Part shown: positions 1 through 8,821 of the stretch, piece by piece
Numbering within the stretch: position 1 is the stretch's first letter
Layout: each line of letters begins with the position of its first letter
NCBI GenBank assembly: GCA_009842325.1
Contig: VYFQ01000015.1
Location: 1-41,140 of the forward strand
Direction: 5' to 3'
DNA from: Acidimicrobiaceae bacterium
GTDB lineage: Bacteria > Actinomycetota > Acidimicrobiia > Acidimicrobiales > Aldehydirespiratoraceae
DNA length: 41,140 nt
Position numbers and translations under genes: made by a program
The notes under the pieces: model-generated
What the model was told of the DNA's origin: nothing
The model's input: the letters and a program-made list of their open reading frames with translations, nothing else
The model's database searches: none

Positions 1-2
1 AT

Positions 3-1550
3 GCAGCCCAGTCCGGCGCGGCCGCGCCGGGGGAGAACATCCTCGTCGCCGAGGACGTGACGAAGGTCTTCCCCGGCGTGGTCGCCAACGACTCCGTCAG
101 CGTCGAGATCCGCAGGGCCGAGATCCACTGCCTGCTCGGCGAGAACGGAGCGGGCAAGACGACCCTGGCCGACATCCTCTACGGCGTCTACCGGCCCGAG
201 GAGGGCCAAGTCCTGCTCAACGGCCGGCAGCTGGAATTGCACTCGCCCCGCGACGCCATCGAGGCCGGTATCGGGATGGTCCACCAGCACTTCGAGTTGG
301 TGCCCCCGATGTCGGTCATCGAGAACGTGGTGATCGGCACGCCCGCCAAGCAGTGGCTCGATCTCACAGAGGCGCGGCGCCGCCTCGAGGAGTTCTTCGC
401 CGACTACGACGTGGAGATCGATCCCGACGCGGAGGTCGGCCGGCTCTCGGTCGGGGAGCAGCAGTGGGTGGAGATCTTCAAGACGCTCTACTTCGGCGTC
501 GAGATCCTGATTCTGGACGAACCCACCGCGGTGCTGACCCCGCAGGGCATCGATGAGCTGTTCCGGATCCTGCGCCGGATGCGCGACGAGGGCCTCACCA
601 TCATCCTGATCACCCACAAGCTCAAGGAGGTGATGGACCTCTCGGACCGGGTGACAGTGCTGCGCCGGGGCAAGGTGGTCGGCACGGTCGACACTGCCGA
701 CGTCGATCAGCGAGACCTGGCCCGGATGATGGTGGGGCGCGAGGTCCTGATGCAGGCGGACAAGGCTGCATCCACCGCCGGCGAGCCGGTGCTGGAGGTC
801 GACGAGATCCACCTGAGGTCCGATACGGGACGAGGCTCGCTCGAGGGGCTGTCGATCACCGTCGGCTCGGGCGAGATCGTGGGCATCGCCGGCGTGTCGG
901 GCAACGGCCAGAACGCCCTGTTCGACGCGGTCGTGGGCGTGCGCCATCCCGAGAGGGGCTCCATCCGGATCGCCGGCCAGGACACCACCGAGTCGGCGCC
1001 GCACCGGATCGCCACCCTCGGGGTGGCCAGCGTGCCCGCAGACCGCATCGCCCAGGGTCTGATGATGGACTTCAGCGTGAAGGAGAACCTGGTGCTGGGC
1101 AACCAGCGCGAGCGGCAGTTCTCCCGCGCCGGGATCCTCAACCGGGGCCAGATCGACGCCTTCGCCGCGGAGTCGATCGACAGCTTCGAGATCAAGACAC
1201 CGTCGGCGTCGCAGATCACCCGGACCCTCTCGGGCGGCAACCTGCAGAAGATAATCATGGCCCGGGAACTCTCCGGCCAGCCCCAGCTGATCGTCGCGCA
1301 CCAGCCGACGCGGGGTCTCGACATAGCCGCCACCGAGTACGTCCGGCGCCGCTTGATCCAGGAGAGGGACCGCGGCGCGGGGGTGCTGTTGATGTCGGAG
1401 GACCTCGATGAGATCTTCCAGCTCTCGGACCGGATCGCGGTGATTTACGATGGGCGGATTGTCGCGGTCACTGAACCCGACGCGACCACCCTTGAAGAAA
1501 TCGGAATGCACATGGCGGGTGCCAGCGACACAGACCAAGGTCCACCGTGA
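3..1550 (+). CDS. Nucleoside/purine-type ABC importer, double-cassette ATPase (5' end outside window)
   Basis: This is the energy-coupling subunit of a BMP-family importer (NupO/YufO type), which takes up nucleosides or related purines across the cytoplasmic membrane. It has two ABC cassettes. The first has Walker A GENGAGKTT, signature LSVGEQQ and Walker B ILILDEPTA. The second has a degenerate Walker A (GVSGNGQNA), signature LSGGNLQK and the family-typical QPTRGLDI, so only the first site looks fully catalytic, as is usual in this family. A GTG at 57 could be read as the start, but the frame is open to the left edge and the upstream residues ILVAEDVTKVF form the first strand of the fold, so the true start lies outside the window. 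The stop overlaps the next gene's start in GTGA (1547-1550). The substrate-binding lipoprotein gene is not in view. Confidence 0.93.
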   Translation, partial: AAQSGAAAPGENILVAEDVTKVFPGVVANDSVSVEIRRAEIHCLLGENGAGKTTLADILYGVYRPEEGQVLLNGRQLELHSPRDAIEAGIGMVHQHFELVPPMSVIENVVIGTPAKQWLDLTEARRRLEEFFADYDVEIDPDAEVGRLSVGEQQWVEIFKTLYFGVEILILDEPTAVLTPQGIDELFRILRRMRDEGLTIILITHKLKEVMDLSDRVTVLRRGKVVGTVDTADVDQRDLARMMVGREVLMQADKAASTAGEPVLEVDEIHLRSDTGRGSLEGLSITVGSGEIVGIAGVSGNGQNALFDAVVGVRHPERGSIRIAGQDTTESAPHRIATLGVASVPADRIAQGLMMDFSVKENLVLGNQRERQFSRAGILNRGQIDAFAAESIDSFEIKTPSASQITRTLSGGNLQKIIMARELSGQPQLIVAHQPTRGLDIAATEYVRRRLIQERDRGAGVLLMSEDLDEIFQLSDRIAVIYDGRIVAVTEPDATTLEEIGMHMAGASDTDQGPP

Positions 1551-2710
1551 GCGAGCAGGTCGCCGACGCTCCCCAGGACAGCCCGCGCGACGACCACGAA
1601 GCAGACGCCGGCCGCGATCCGCTCTCGATGCTGTTCCAGCCCGGCGCCTGGCGCCTGGAGCGGAGGCTGTACACCCGTCCGGTGTACGAGCTGTACGCCA
1701 CCCTCATCGCGCTGGCCGTCACTGCGGTGATCATCGGCCTGCTGGTGATCATCGTCGGCGTGTCGCCGCTGGACGCGTTCGCGTCCCTCTACGAGGGGGC
1801 CTTCGGGAACCGGGAGTCGGCCCTCGAGACGCTGGTGCAGGCGACGCCGCTGATCCTCACCGGGCTGTGCGCGGCCATCGCCTTCCGGGCCGGGGTCTGG
1901 AACATCGGCGGGCAGGGTCAGTTCATCGCGGGTGCCATCGGCACCTGGTGGGTCTACGACACATTTCCCGGCCTTCCCGCGCCGGTGCTGTTCGTGGCCA
2001 TGTTCTGCGGGGCCGCGGTGTTCGGAGCAGTGTGGGCGACGGTGGCCAGCGTCCTGCTGGTCCGCTACGGAACCAACGAGATCCTCACGACGGTGATGCT
2101 CAACTTCGTCATCGACTCCGGGCTGTCATGGCTGCTCTCGGGGCCCTGGCAGGCGAACAACACGCCCTACTCCCAGACCGAGCGGATGGTCGAGAGCGCA
2201 TTCCTGCCCCGCTTCTTCGACGGCAGCCGGCTGCACCTGGGCTTCGCCCTCGCGCTGGTGATGGCGGTCGTGGTCCATTTTCTGGTGCGGCGCACCACCC
2301 TGGGATTCGAACTGAGGGCCATCGGCGTGAACAAGCAGGCGGCCTCGTACAAGGGCATCAGCGTCGGGGCGGCCGTCATCGCGGTCATGGCCATCTCGGG
2401 GGCGCTGGCAGGACTGGCCGGCGCGGGTGAGCTGCTGGGCCTTCATCACCGGATCAACTTCGAGTTCGGCGGCCAGGCCGTCGGCTTCACGGGGATCATC
2501 ATCGCCCTTGTGGCCCGGCTGCATCCCGCGGGCGTGATCGTGGTGGCCATCGCCTTCGCGGGACTGCTCAACGGCGCGACCCAGATGCAGGTCGGCACCG
2601 GCATCCCCGCCGCGCTGGTGGACGTCATCGAGGGGGTGGCCCTGGTTCTCGTGCTGCTGGCCGCAGTCGCCTGCCGCTACCGACTCAGGAAGATCGCCCC
2701 CCATGGATAG
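1547..2710 (+). CDS. Nucleoside/purine-type ABC importer, permease 1
   Basis: This 387-residue integral membrane protein is one half of the channel of the importer whose ATPase lies directly upstream (NupP/YufP family). A cytoplasmic N-terminus of about 55 residues, rich in Asp and Gln, is followed by many hydrophobic helices. The conserved family stretches FRAGVWNIGGQGQ and GTNEILTTVMLN, and the later ALAGLAGAGELLG segment, are clear. Translation is probably coupled to the ATPase because the GTG start overlaps its stop by four bases. Assignment to this transporter family is secure. The transported compound cannot be read from the permease, although the neighbouring molybdenum hydroxylase suggests a purine or related heterocycle. 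Confidence 0.93.
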   Translation: MSEQVADAPQDSPRDDHEADAGRDPLSMLFQPGAWRLERRLYTRPVYELYATLIALAVTAVIIGLLVIIVGVSPLDAFASLYEGAFGNRESALETLVQATPLILTGLCAAIAFRAGVWNIGGQGQFIAGAIGTWWVYDTFPGLPAPVLFVAMFCGAAVFGAVWATVASVLLVRYGTNEILTTVMLNFVIDSGLSWLLSGPWQANNTPYSQTERMVESAFLPRFFDGSRLHLGFALALVMAVVVHFLVRRTTLGFELRAIGVNKQAASYKGISVGAAVIAVMAISGALAGLAGAGELLGLHHRINFEFGGQAVGFTGIIIALVARLHPAGVIVVAIAFAGLLNGATQMQVGTGIPAALVDVIEGVALVLVLLAAVACRYRLRKIAPHG

Positions 2711-2726
2711 GTCCCGGTAGCCCGCC

Positions 2727-3674
2727 GTGGAGGACTTCCTCACCTACTCGGTGATCCTGGGCATCTTCGTAACTACCTTCAAGATCGCCACCCCGCTGCT
2801 GATCGCGGCCACCGGCGAGCTGGTCGCCGAGAGCAGCGGGATCCTGAACCTGAGCCTCGAGGGGACCATGACACTGGGCGCCTTCACCGGGTTCCTGGTA
2901 GCCAACGAGACCGGCAACCTGTGGCTGGGCCTGGTGGGGGCAGCCTTGGGCGGCGGTGCGCTGGGGCTGCTGATGGCGGTGATGACGGCCACGGTCAAGG
3001 TAAACCAGATCGTCGCGGGGCTCGCGCTGAACATCCTCGGCCTGGGCGGAGCCTTCTTCTGGTACCGCTCCGTGTACGAGGAGGGCGGCGCCGTCGCGTT
3101 CCCCACCGTGGACCGGTTCCAGACCGCGACCATCCCGCTGCTGTCCGACATCCCCGCAGTGGGCGAGGTGTTCTTCGACCAGCACTGGCTGACCTACTTC
3201 GGGATCCTCATGGTGCCGGCGACCTTCATCTTCCTGAACCGCACCAAGTACGGCCTGGAACTCCGCAGCATCGGCCACAACCCCGAGGCGTGCGACATGC
3301 GAGGCGTGGGCATCATCTCCCGCCAGTACACCGCGGTGATCTACGGGGGCGTGATGGCCGGGCTGGGCGGCGCCTACCTCTCGCTGGCAGGGGGGAACCA
3401 GTTCTTCGACGACATCGTCGCCGGGCGGGGATGGATCGCCCTGGCCATCGTGATCTTCGGGAACTGGCGGGCGTCGTGGATCCTGGGCGGCTCGCTGCTG
3501 TTCGGGTTCCTCGAGGCCACGCAGCTGTCGCTGCAGGCCAGCGGCGTGGACCTGCCCTACCAGCTCCTGCTCGCCCTGCCGTTCCTTCTGACGATCGTCG
3601 CGCTGGTGTTCAACCGCAGCCGCTCCCAGGTCCCGCTGTCGCTGACCATCCCGTACCACCGGGGCGAGCGCTAG
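2727..3674 (+). CDS. Nucleoside/purine-type ABC importer, permease 2
   Basis: This 315-residue membrane protein is the second permease of the importer (NupQ/YufQ family). It has a hydrophobic N-terminus and the family hallmark ESSGILNLSLEGTM near residue 35, followed by VNQIVAGLALNILGLG and a late GRGWIALAIVIFG segment. The GTG at 2727 lies 16 bases after the permease 1 stop and gives the expected N-terminus for the family. With the two genes before it, it completes the membrane and ATPase parts of the transporter; only the binding protein is missing from view. The molybdenum hydroxylase gene starts 18 bases after its stop, which suggests one transcription unit for uptake and first oxidation. 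Confidence 0.93.
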   Translation: MEDFLTYSVILGIFVTTFKIATPLLIAATGELVAESSGILNLSLEGTMTLGAFTGFLVANETGNLWLGLVGAALGGGALGLLMAVMTATVKVNQIVAGLALNILGLGGAFFWYRSVYEEGGAVAFPTVDRFQTATIPLLSDIPAVGEVFFDQHWLTYFGILMVPATFIFLNRTKYGLELRSIGHNPEACDMRGVGIISRQYTAVIYGGVMAGLGGAYLSLAGGNQFFDDIVAGRGWIALAIVIFGNWRASWILGGSLLFGFLEATQLSLQASGVDLPYQLLLALPFLLTIVALVFNRSRSQVPLSLTIPYHRGER

Positions 3675-3692
3675 ACGACGGCTGGAGCGGCG

Positions 3693-6113
3693 ATGAGCCT
3701 CGACATCGATCCCCACATCCGCCACAGCACCCGCCACATAGGGCGGTCGGTGCCCCGCCGTGAGGACCGAGGCCCGCTCACCGGCCGGGGGCGCTACGTC
3801 GCCGACATCAAGATCGCTGGGATGCTCGAGGTCGTCCTCGTGCGCAGCATCGAGGCCCACGCCCGCATCGTGTCGATCGACACGTCAGAGGCCCTGGCCG
3901 TCGAGGGCGTGCAGGCCGTGTTCACCGCGGCCGACCTGGCCGACGTCAAGACCTTCCCCGACTACATCCCCTACATCGGCCCGGTCAGGCAGCGCCCGCT
4001 CGCCACCGACACGGTGAGATACGTCGGGGCTCCCTACGCCGCCGTTGTCGCTGACGACCGGTACATCGCCGAGGACGCGGCCGCGCTGGTCGCGGCGGGG
4101 ACCACCTACGAGCCGCTGCCGACGGTGGCCGATCTCGACCAGGCCCTGGCCCCAGGAGCGCCCAAGCTCCACGACCACTGGGAGAGCAACTGCTCGTTCG
4201 ACGTAGCCCCGCACAAGCCCGAGGTTGACCGCGCATTCGAACAGGCCGACCATACCTTCACCGAGACCTACGTCAGCCAGCGCCAGACCGGACTGCCCAT
4301 GGAGACCAGGGGAGTGGTGGCCGACATCACCGACGGGACGCTCACGGTGTGGTCGTCGACGCAGAGCCCGCACATGGTCCGCTCCACCGTCGCGCTGATG
4401 CTGGGCATGCCCGAGCCGCAGGTGCGGGTGGTCCATCCGACCATCGGGGGCGGCTTCGGCACCAAGACCCACATCTACCCCGAGGACATCGTGGTGCCCT
4501 GGATCGCCCGGCGGCTCGACCGGCCGGCCCGCTGGATCGAGGACCGCATGGAGAACCTCGTGGCGTCGGTCCACGCCCGCGAGCAACGACACGACGTCGA
4601 GGTCGCCTACGACGACGACGGCACGATCAGGGGAGTCCGCTGCGCGTCCACGCTCGACATGGGCTCGGGCGAGATCTTCATGCCGGGCACCGCGCCGGTG
4701 TTCGTGACCAACGCCTGCATCACCGGCGGCTACGACTTCCCCAATATGCAGGCCCGCACCACCGGCGTGGTGACCAACAAGACACCGTCCGGCGCCTACC
4801 GGGGCTTCGGGATCCCCGAGGGCGCGTTCGTCATGGAGCGAATAATCGACCGGGTGGCTCGCCTGACGGGAACCAACCGCGCGGACTTGCGACTTCGAAT
4901 GCTGCTGCAGCCGGGCCAAACGCCGTATGTGATGCACGGCGGGGGTCGACTCGATTCGGGCTCCCACACCGAGTCATTCGAGCAGGGACTGGAGATGACC
5001 CAGCCGGCTCTGGAGCGGGCCCTAGCCCGCTACGCCGACGACCCCGATGTTCGGGTGGGCGTGGGCTACTGCAACTATGTGGAGCCCACCTCGCCGAGCT
5101 ACCACCTGACCACCGGCCACTGGGGCGGCGGCGACGCGGCCACCGTTCGGGTCGACCCGGACGGCTCAGTGCGGGTCGCGGCCGGTCTCAGCTCCTTCGG
5201 ACAGGGCGCCGAGACCGTCGCGGCGCAGCTCGCGGCCGATGCTCTGGGGGTCTCACCAGAGAACGTCACCGTGGTGCTGGGCGACACCGAGCGGGCCCCT
5301 TACGGCCTGGGCTCGTGGGGCAGCCGCGGCGCGATGATGCTCACCGGCTCGGTGCTACTGGCCTCCGAGCGGCTGATGGACAAGGCCCGGGCCATCGCCG
5401 CGCACATGCTTGAGGCGGCCGAGGCCGACATCGTGCTCACCGACGGCGCGTTCCATGTGGCCGGCAGCGACCAGCCCTCGGTGAGCTGGGCCGAGGTCGG
5501 CACCGCGGCGTGGATCCGCTATGTGGACCTGCCCGACGGCATGGAGCCCGGCCTGGAGACCTCTGGCTACTTCCACCCTGAGAACCTGCAGCATCAGCTC
5601 GACGACACCGGCAAGATCAACGCCGCGGCCAGCTGGTCCAACGGCGCCCACATCGGGGTCGTCAGCGTCCGCGTAAGCACCGGAGAGGTGAGGATCGAGG
5701 ACTACATCGTGGTCCATGACTGCGGGACGGTCATCAACCCGGCGCTGGTGGAGGGCCAGGTCCACGGCGGGGTGGCCCAGGGCATCGCGGGCGCCATGTA
5801 CGAGCACTTCCAGTACGACCCCGACACCGCGAATCCCCGCTTCGCGTCGTTCATGGACTACCTGGTGCCGACGTGCGCCGAGGTGCCCCGCATGGAGGTC
5901 GACCACTTCGAGTCGCCCGCCCCTGAACAGCCCCTCGGCGTCAAGGGCTGCGGCGAGGGAGGCACCGTGGGGCCGCCGGCGGTGGTGGCCGGAGCCGTGT
6001 CCGATGCCCTCTCGGAGTGGGGTGTCGACCTCACCGAGTGCCCGGTCACTCCCGTGGCGGTGAGGGCTGCCATCCGATCGGCCGAGGCGGCTGGAGCTGG
6101 AGCAGGTTCGTGA
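3693..6113 (+). CDS. Molybdenum hydroxylase, molybdopterin-binding large subunit (xanthine dehydrogenase family)
   Basis: This 806-residue large subunit belongs to the xanthine dehydrogenase/CoxL superfamily, whose members hydroxylate a C-H bond of a heterocycle or aldehyde using water. Visible hallmarks are GGGFGTK near residue 251, GAYRGFGIPEGA near residue 367, QGAETVAAQ in the middle and the C-terminal KGCGEGGTVGPPA, whose Glu (about residue 754) is the expected catalytic base. The active-site loop reads AYRGFG. It is not the AYRCSFR of form I CO dehydrogenase, so a CO dehydrogenase call is not supported. The start is backed by GGAG five bases upstream (3684-3687). The FAD and iron-sulfur subunits follow with four-base overlaps. 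Its position directly behind a nucleoside-type importer favours a purine or other N-heterocycle as substrate (inference). Confidence 0.92.
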   Translation: MSLDIDPHIRHSTRHIGRSVPRREDRGPLTGRGRYVADIKIAGMLEVVLVRSIEAHARIVSIDTSEALAVEGVQAVFTAADLADVKTFPDYIPYIGPVRQRPLATDTVRYVGAPYAAVVADDRYIAEDAAALVAAGTTYEPLPTVADLDQALAPGAPKLHDHWESNCSFDVAPHKPEVDRAFEQADHTFTETYVSQRQTGLPMETRGVVADITDGTLTVWSSTQSPHMVRSTVALMLGMPEPQVRVVHPTIGGGFGTKTHIYPEDIVVPWIARRLDRPARWIEDRMENLVASVHAREQRHDVEVAYDDDGTIRGVRCASTLDMGSGEIFMPGTAPVFVTNACITGGYDFPNMQARTTGVVTNKTPSGAYRGFGIPEGAFVMERIIDRVARLTGTNRADLRLRMLLQPGQTPYVMHGGGRLDSGSHTESFEQGLEMTQPALERALARYADDPDVRVGVGYCNYVEPTSPSYHLTTGHWGGGDAATVRVDPDGSVRVAAGLSSFGQGAETVAAQLAADALGVSPENVTVVLGDTERAPYGLGSWGSRGAMMLTGSVLLASERLMDKARAIAAHMLEAAEADIVLTDGAFHVAGSDQPSVSWAEVGTAAWIRYVDLPDGMEPGLETSGYFHPENLQHQLDDTGKINAAASWSNGAHIGVVSVRVSTGEVRIEDYIVVHDCGTVINPALVEGQVHGGVAQGIAGAMYEHFQYDPDTANPRFASFMDYLVPTCAEVPRMEVDHFESPAPEQPLGVKGCGEGGTVGPPAVVAGAVSDALSEWGVDLTECPVTPVAVRAAIRSAEAAGAGAGS

Positions 6114-6976
6114 AGCCGGCACCGTTCGACTACTGCCGGCCTTCGACGGTGACGGAGGCTCTCGAAGCTCTCAGCTCCGCCGAGTCCAGCCGGGTACTGG
6201 CGGGAGGCCAGAGCCTCGTTCCGGCCATGAACTTCCGCCTGACCGACGTGTCCTTGCTGGTCGACATCAACCGGATCGAGGGTCTCGCCTCGGTGGACTG
6301 CGACCCGGGCGGGGTGACGGTGGGGGCGGCCGCGACGCAGACGCGTGTGCTAGAGCACGAAGGTGCGGCCGGCGTCGTCGGTGGGCTGCGGGCCGCTCTG
6401 CGCCACGTCGGGCATCTCCAGATCCGCAACCGGGGCACTGTCTGCGGCAGCCTGGCCCACGCCGACCCGGCGGCGGAGCTGCCCGCCCTCGCAGTCGCCT
6501 CCGGCGCGATGCTCGCCGTCTCCGGACCCGACGGTGAACGCCGGGTCGACGCCGCGGACTTCTTCATCGGACCGTTCTGGACGGCTCTCGAGGACGGCGA
6601 ACTCATCACCGAGGTGCGCTTTCCGGCACCGCCGCCCGGCTCGGTGACCATCGTGGACGAGATCTCCCGCCGGGCCGGAGACTTCGCGGTGGCCGGCCTG
6701 GTCGCGATAGTGGAAGCCGACGGCGGCGCAGTGCGCTCGGCCAGCCTCGTCGGATTCGGCCTGGGAGGAGTTCCCACCCGGCTGGCAACGGCCGAGGCTG
6801 CGATAAGGGGCTGGGCCGCGGACCACCCGGCGGACACCATCGCCGAGGCGGTGATGGCCGACACGGCCGACGCGTTCGACGACATCCACGCCACGAGCTG
6901 GTACCGCCGCGAGGCGGTGGCCGCACTGACGGCCAGAGCCGCCCGGAGAGCTCTGGTCGCCGAGGAGGCCGCATGA
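6110..6976 (+). CDS. Molybdenum hydroxylase, FAD-binding medium subunit
   Basis: This 288-residue FAD subunit (CoxM/XdhB type) passes electrons from the molybdenum and iron-sulfur centres to an acceptor. It has the FAD motif AGGQSL at residues 31-36 and a second flavin-binding stretch, IRNRGTVCGSLAHADP, where the family more often has GGSL; the Cys there is a small oddity. The C-terminal CO dehydrogenase flavoprotein domain is present. The frame is open upstream of 6110, but the GTG at 6110 overlaps the large-subunit stop in GTGA and gives a standard N-terminus (VKPAPFDYCRPST), so it was chosen. The gene order large-medium-small differs from the medium-small-large order of classical cox operons. 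Confidence 0.92.
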   Translation: MKPAPFDYCRPSTVTEALEALSSAESSRVLAGGQSLVPAMNFRLTDVSLLVDINRIEGLASVDCDPGGVTVGAAATQTRVLEHEGAAGVVGGLRAALRHVGHLQIRNRGTVCGSLAHADPAAELPALAVASGAMLAVSGPDGERRVDAADFFIGPFWTALEDGELITEVRFPAPPPGSVTIVDEISRRAGDFAVAGLVAIVEADGGAVRSASLVGFGLGGVPTRLATAEAAIRGWAADHPADTIAEAVMADTADAFDDIHATSWYRREAVAALTARAARRALVAEEAA

Positions 6977-7488
6977 CCATCAGCGAACCGATCTCCGAGG
7001 TGGACGTCGAGGTCACGATTAACGGGCGGACCCGCCGTCACCGGGTGCCGGCCCGGCTGCTGCTGTCGGACTACATCCGCGACACCGTAGGTCTGACCGG
7101 CACCCATCTGGGCTGCGAGCACGGGTACTGCGGCGCCTGCACGGTCATCGTCGACGGCGACGCGGTGCGGTCATGCCTGATGCTGGCGGTGCAAGCTGAC
7201 GGGGGAGAGGTCCGCACCGTCGAGGACCTCGCGCCGGCGGGCTCGGACTCCCTGTCGCCGATGCAGCAGGCCTTTCACGACAACCATGCCCTGCAGTGCG
7301 GCTTCTGCACCGCAGGCTTCCTGATGACGCTGGAGAGCGTGGACCCCGGCGAGTGGAACGAGCCCGAACGCGTCGTGGAACTGCTGTCGGGCAACCTCTG
7401 CCGGTGCACCGGCTACCAGAACATCGTGGCCGCGGTGACCGAGGCGTGGAGCGCGTACCATGGAGGCGGAGGTTCCCGCGATGGCTGA
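6973..7488 (+). CDS. Molybdenum hydroxylase, [2Fe-2S] small subunit
   Basis: This 171-residue subunit carries the two [2Fe-2S] clusters of the enzyme (CoxS/XdhC type). The plant-ferredoxin-like cluster uses C48, C53, C56 and C68 in GCEHGYCGACTVIVDG and the following SC. The second cluster uses C109, C112, C143 and C145 in LQCGFCTAGF and GNLCRCTGY. All eight cysteines are present, so electron transfer from molybdenum to FAD should be intact. The ATG overlaps the FAD subunit stop in ATGA (6973-6976). The 3' end overlaps the next gene, a ferredoxin, by eight bases. Confidence 0.95.
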   Translation: MTISEPISEVDVEVTINGRTRRHRVPARLLLSDYIRDTVGLTGTHLGCEHGYCGACTVIVDGDAVRSCLMLAVQADGGEVRTVEDLAPAGSDSLSPMQQAFHDNHALQCGFCTAGFLMTLESVDPGEWNEPERVVELLSGNLCRCTGYQNIVAAVTEAWSAYHGGGGSRDG

Positions 7489-7687
7489 CGCGAGCGTTGA
7501 AGTGAACCACGATGTCTGCATCGTCTCGGGAATGTGCGCCTCGCTGGCGCCCGAGATCTTCGACATCGACGACGACGGTCTCAAGCTGGAAGTCCTCCAA
7601 CCGACGCTGCCGCCCGAACTGGTGGCCAAAGCCCGCAGCGCCGAGGCGTGCTGCCCGGTGGAGGCGATAAAGGTGACGATGCCATGA
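7481..7687 (+). CDS. Small [3Fe-4S]-type ferredoxin
   Basis: This 68-residue acidic ferredoxin resembles those that serve P450s and Rieske oxygenases in actinobacteria. The cluster ligands appear as C13-x5-C19 (CIVSGMC) and C57 or C58 in ACCPVEAI. The missing fourth cysteine in the first motif (C-x5-C instead of C-x2-C-x2-C) points to a [3Fe-4S] cluster. The ATG at 7481 was chosen over the one at 7460 because GGAGG (7468-7472) lies eight bases before it. Its stop overlaps the start of the first Rieske oxygenase (ATGA), so it is the likely electron donor for the three oxygenases downstream. No ferredoxin reductase gene is visible in the window. Confidence 0.9.
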   Translation: MADASVEVNHDVCIVSGMCASLAPEIFDIDDDGLKLEVLQPTLPPELVAKARSAEACCPVEAIKVTMP

Positions 7688-8769
7688 CCATCACCCAAGA
7701 GCCCGCCGCGACCGAAGGATTCGAGGTTCAGGGCAACACCCAGCTCGACATGGCCGGCGAGGAGCGGCTCTACCAGCAGCTCAAGCGCTTCTGGCAGCCG
7801 GTGGCCTTCTCGGACGACCTCACCGACTCGCCCCACCAAGTCACGCTGTTCGACACCCGTCTGGCCGTGGCCCGTCTCGACGGGAAGGCCCACGTCTTCA
7901 GCGACATCTGCCGCCACCGCGGCTCGGCCCTGTCGCTGGGCCGGATCGACGGCTGCTGGCTGCGCTGCGCCTACCACGGCTGGGCCTACGACGCCGACGG
8001 CACCGTCGTTGACATCCCGGCGAGGCCGGAGCTGAACGGCAAGCTGACAGCCCAACTGCCGACCTACCCGACGATCGAGGCCGGCGGCCTGGTGTGGACC
8101 TGCGTCTCGGGCGAGACGCCGCGGTTCGGTCCATCGGAGTGCCCCGAACTCGACGACCCCAGCTACCACTTCCTGCGCTTCGACCCCTACGAGTGGGACT
8201 GCTCGGTGGCCCGGCGTCTGGAGAACTACTTCGACTTCTCCCACTTCGCCCACGTGCACCACGGCATCCTCGGCGACCGCGACGAGCCCGAGATCGCCGA
8301 CTACGACGTGCAGCGGCACGGCTCCGAGCTCCGGATCACCGCAGGCCCGTTCATCGAGTACACCGACAACGTCAAGAACTCGGCGGTCGAGCACGACGGC
8401 CTCACCTACGAGGCATGGAAGCGCTACCGGGTGTACATGCCCAACGCCATGAAGCTCAACAGCTCGGCCGGGAAGACCGAGGACTTCGTGCTGTACGTGG
8501 CGGTCGCGCCGGTCAACCGGCGCCGGACCCGCTGCTTCACCTTCGTGGGCCGGAACTACGCGCTGGACCGCGACCAGGAGTTCCACGACATGCAGTACGT
8601 GATCCTGGGCCAGGACCAACCCATCGTCGAGTCGCAGCGGCCTGAGGAGCTGCCGGTGGATCTGACCGCCGAGATGCACGTCAAGGGAGCCGACGCGGGC
8701 ACCGTGGAGTACCGGCGCTGGCTCATAAGCATCGCTGACGGCGAGATCGAGCTCGCCCCGACCGCTTGA
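7684..8769 (+). CDS. Rieske non-heme iron oxygenase 1
   Basis: This 361-residue single-component-type oxygenase subunit belongs to the VanA/NdmA group, whose members perform O- or N-demethylation or ring hydroxylation. The Rieske [2Fe-2S] ligands are C76 and H78 (CRH) and C95 and H98 (CAYH). The mononuclear iron ligands are D184, H187 and H192 in YFDFSHFAHVH. The ATG at 7684 overlaps the ferredoxin stop in ATGA; the frame is open further upstream, but those residues are the shadow of the ferredoxin gene. It is closest to oxygenase 3 of this cluster, sharing ARRLENYFDFSHF, TDNVKN and LNSSAG. Substrate is unknown; the transporter and molybdenum hydroxylase context suggests a methylated or ring N-heterocycle. 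Confidence 0.92.
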   Translation: MTITQEPAATEGFEVQGNTQLDMAGEERLYQQLKRFWQPVAFSDDLTDSPHQVTLFDTRLAVARLDGKAHVFSDICRHRGSALSLGRIDGCWLRCAYHGWAYDADGTVVDIPARPELNGKLTAQLPTYPTIEAGGLVWTCVSGETPRFGPSECPELDDPSYHFLRFDPYEWDCSVARRLENYFDFSHFAHVHHGILGDRDEPEIADYDVQRHGSELRITAGPFIEYTDNVKNSAVEHDGLTYEAWKRYRVYMPNAMKLNSSAGKTEDFVLYVAVAPVNRRRTRCFTFVGRNYALDRDQEFHDMQYVILGQDQPIVESQRPEELPVDLTAEMHVKGADAGTVEYRRWLISIADGEIELAPTA

Positions 8770-8807
8770 CGTTCAACTCGCCTCGCGGCTCCAGCCCTGC
8801 GGGCGGG

Positions 8808-8813
8808 TACCGT
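8808..8813 (+). promoter_or_regulatory. Candidate -10 box (TACCGT) for GroES-like gene
   Basis: TACCGT lies 8 bases before the GTG at 8822, in the 52-base gap after oxygenase 1. It fits the TANNNT spacing seen before many starts in this window and would give a leaderless transcript. Confidence 0.35.
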
Positions 8814-8821
8814 TGGGATCC

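Noticed and set aside
1..60. ATG at position 1 as a gene start
   Set aside because: It is in a different frame from the ABC ATPase, whose own frame is open to the left edge.
2685..3860. Long antisense open frames over permease 2 and similar ones over most genes
   Set aside because: High GC at third positions creates long complementary frames. They lack domains and have His/Arg/Gly/Pro-rich shadow composition.
3693..7488. Aerobic CO dehydrogenase (coxLMS)
   Set aside because: The large-subunit loop is AYRGFG, not the AYRCSFR of form I CO dehydrogenase, and the gene order and transporter context differ.
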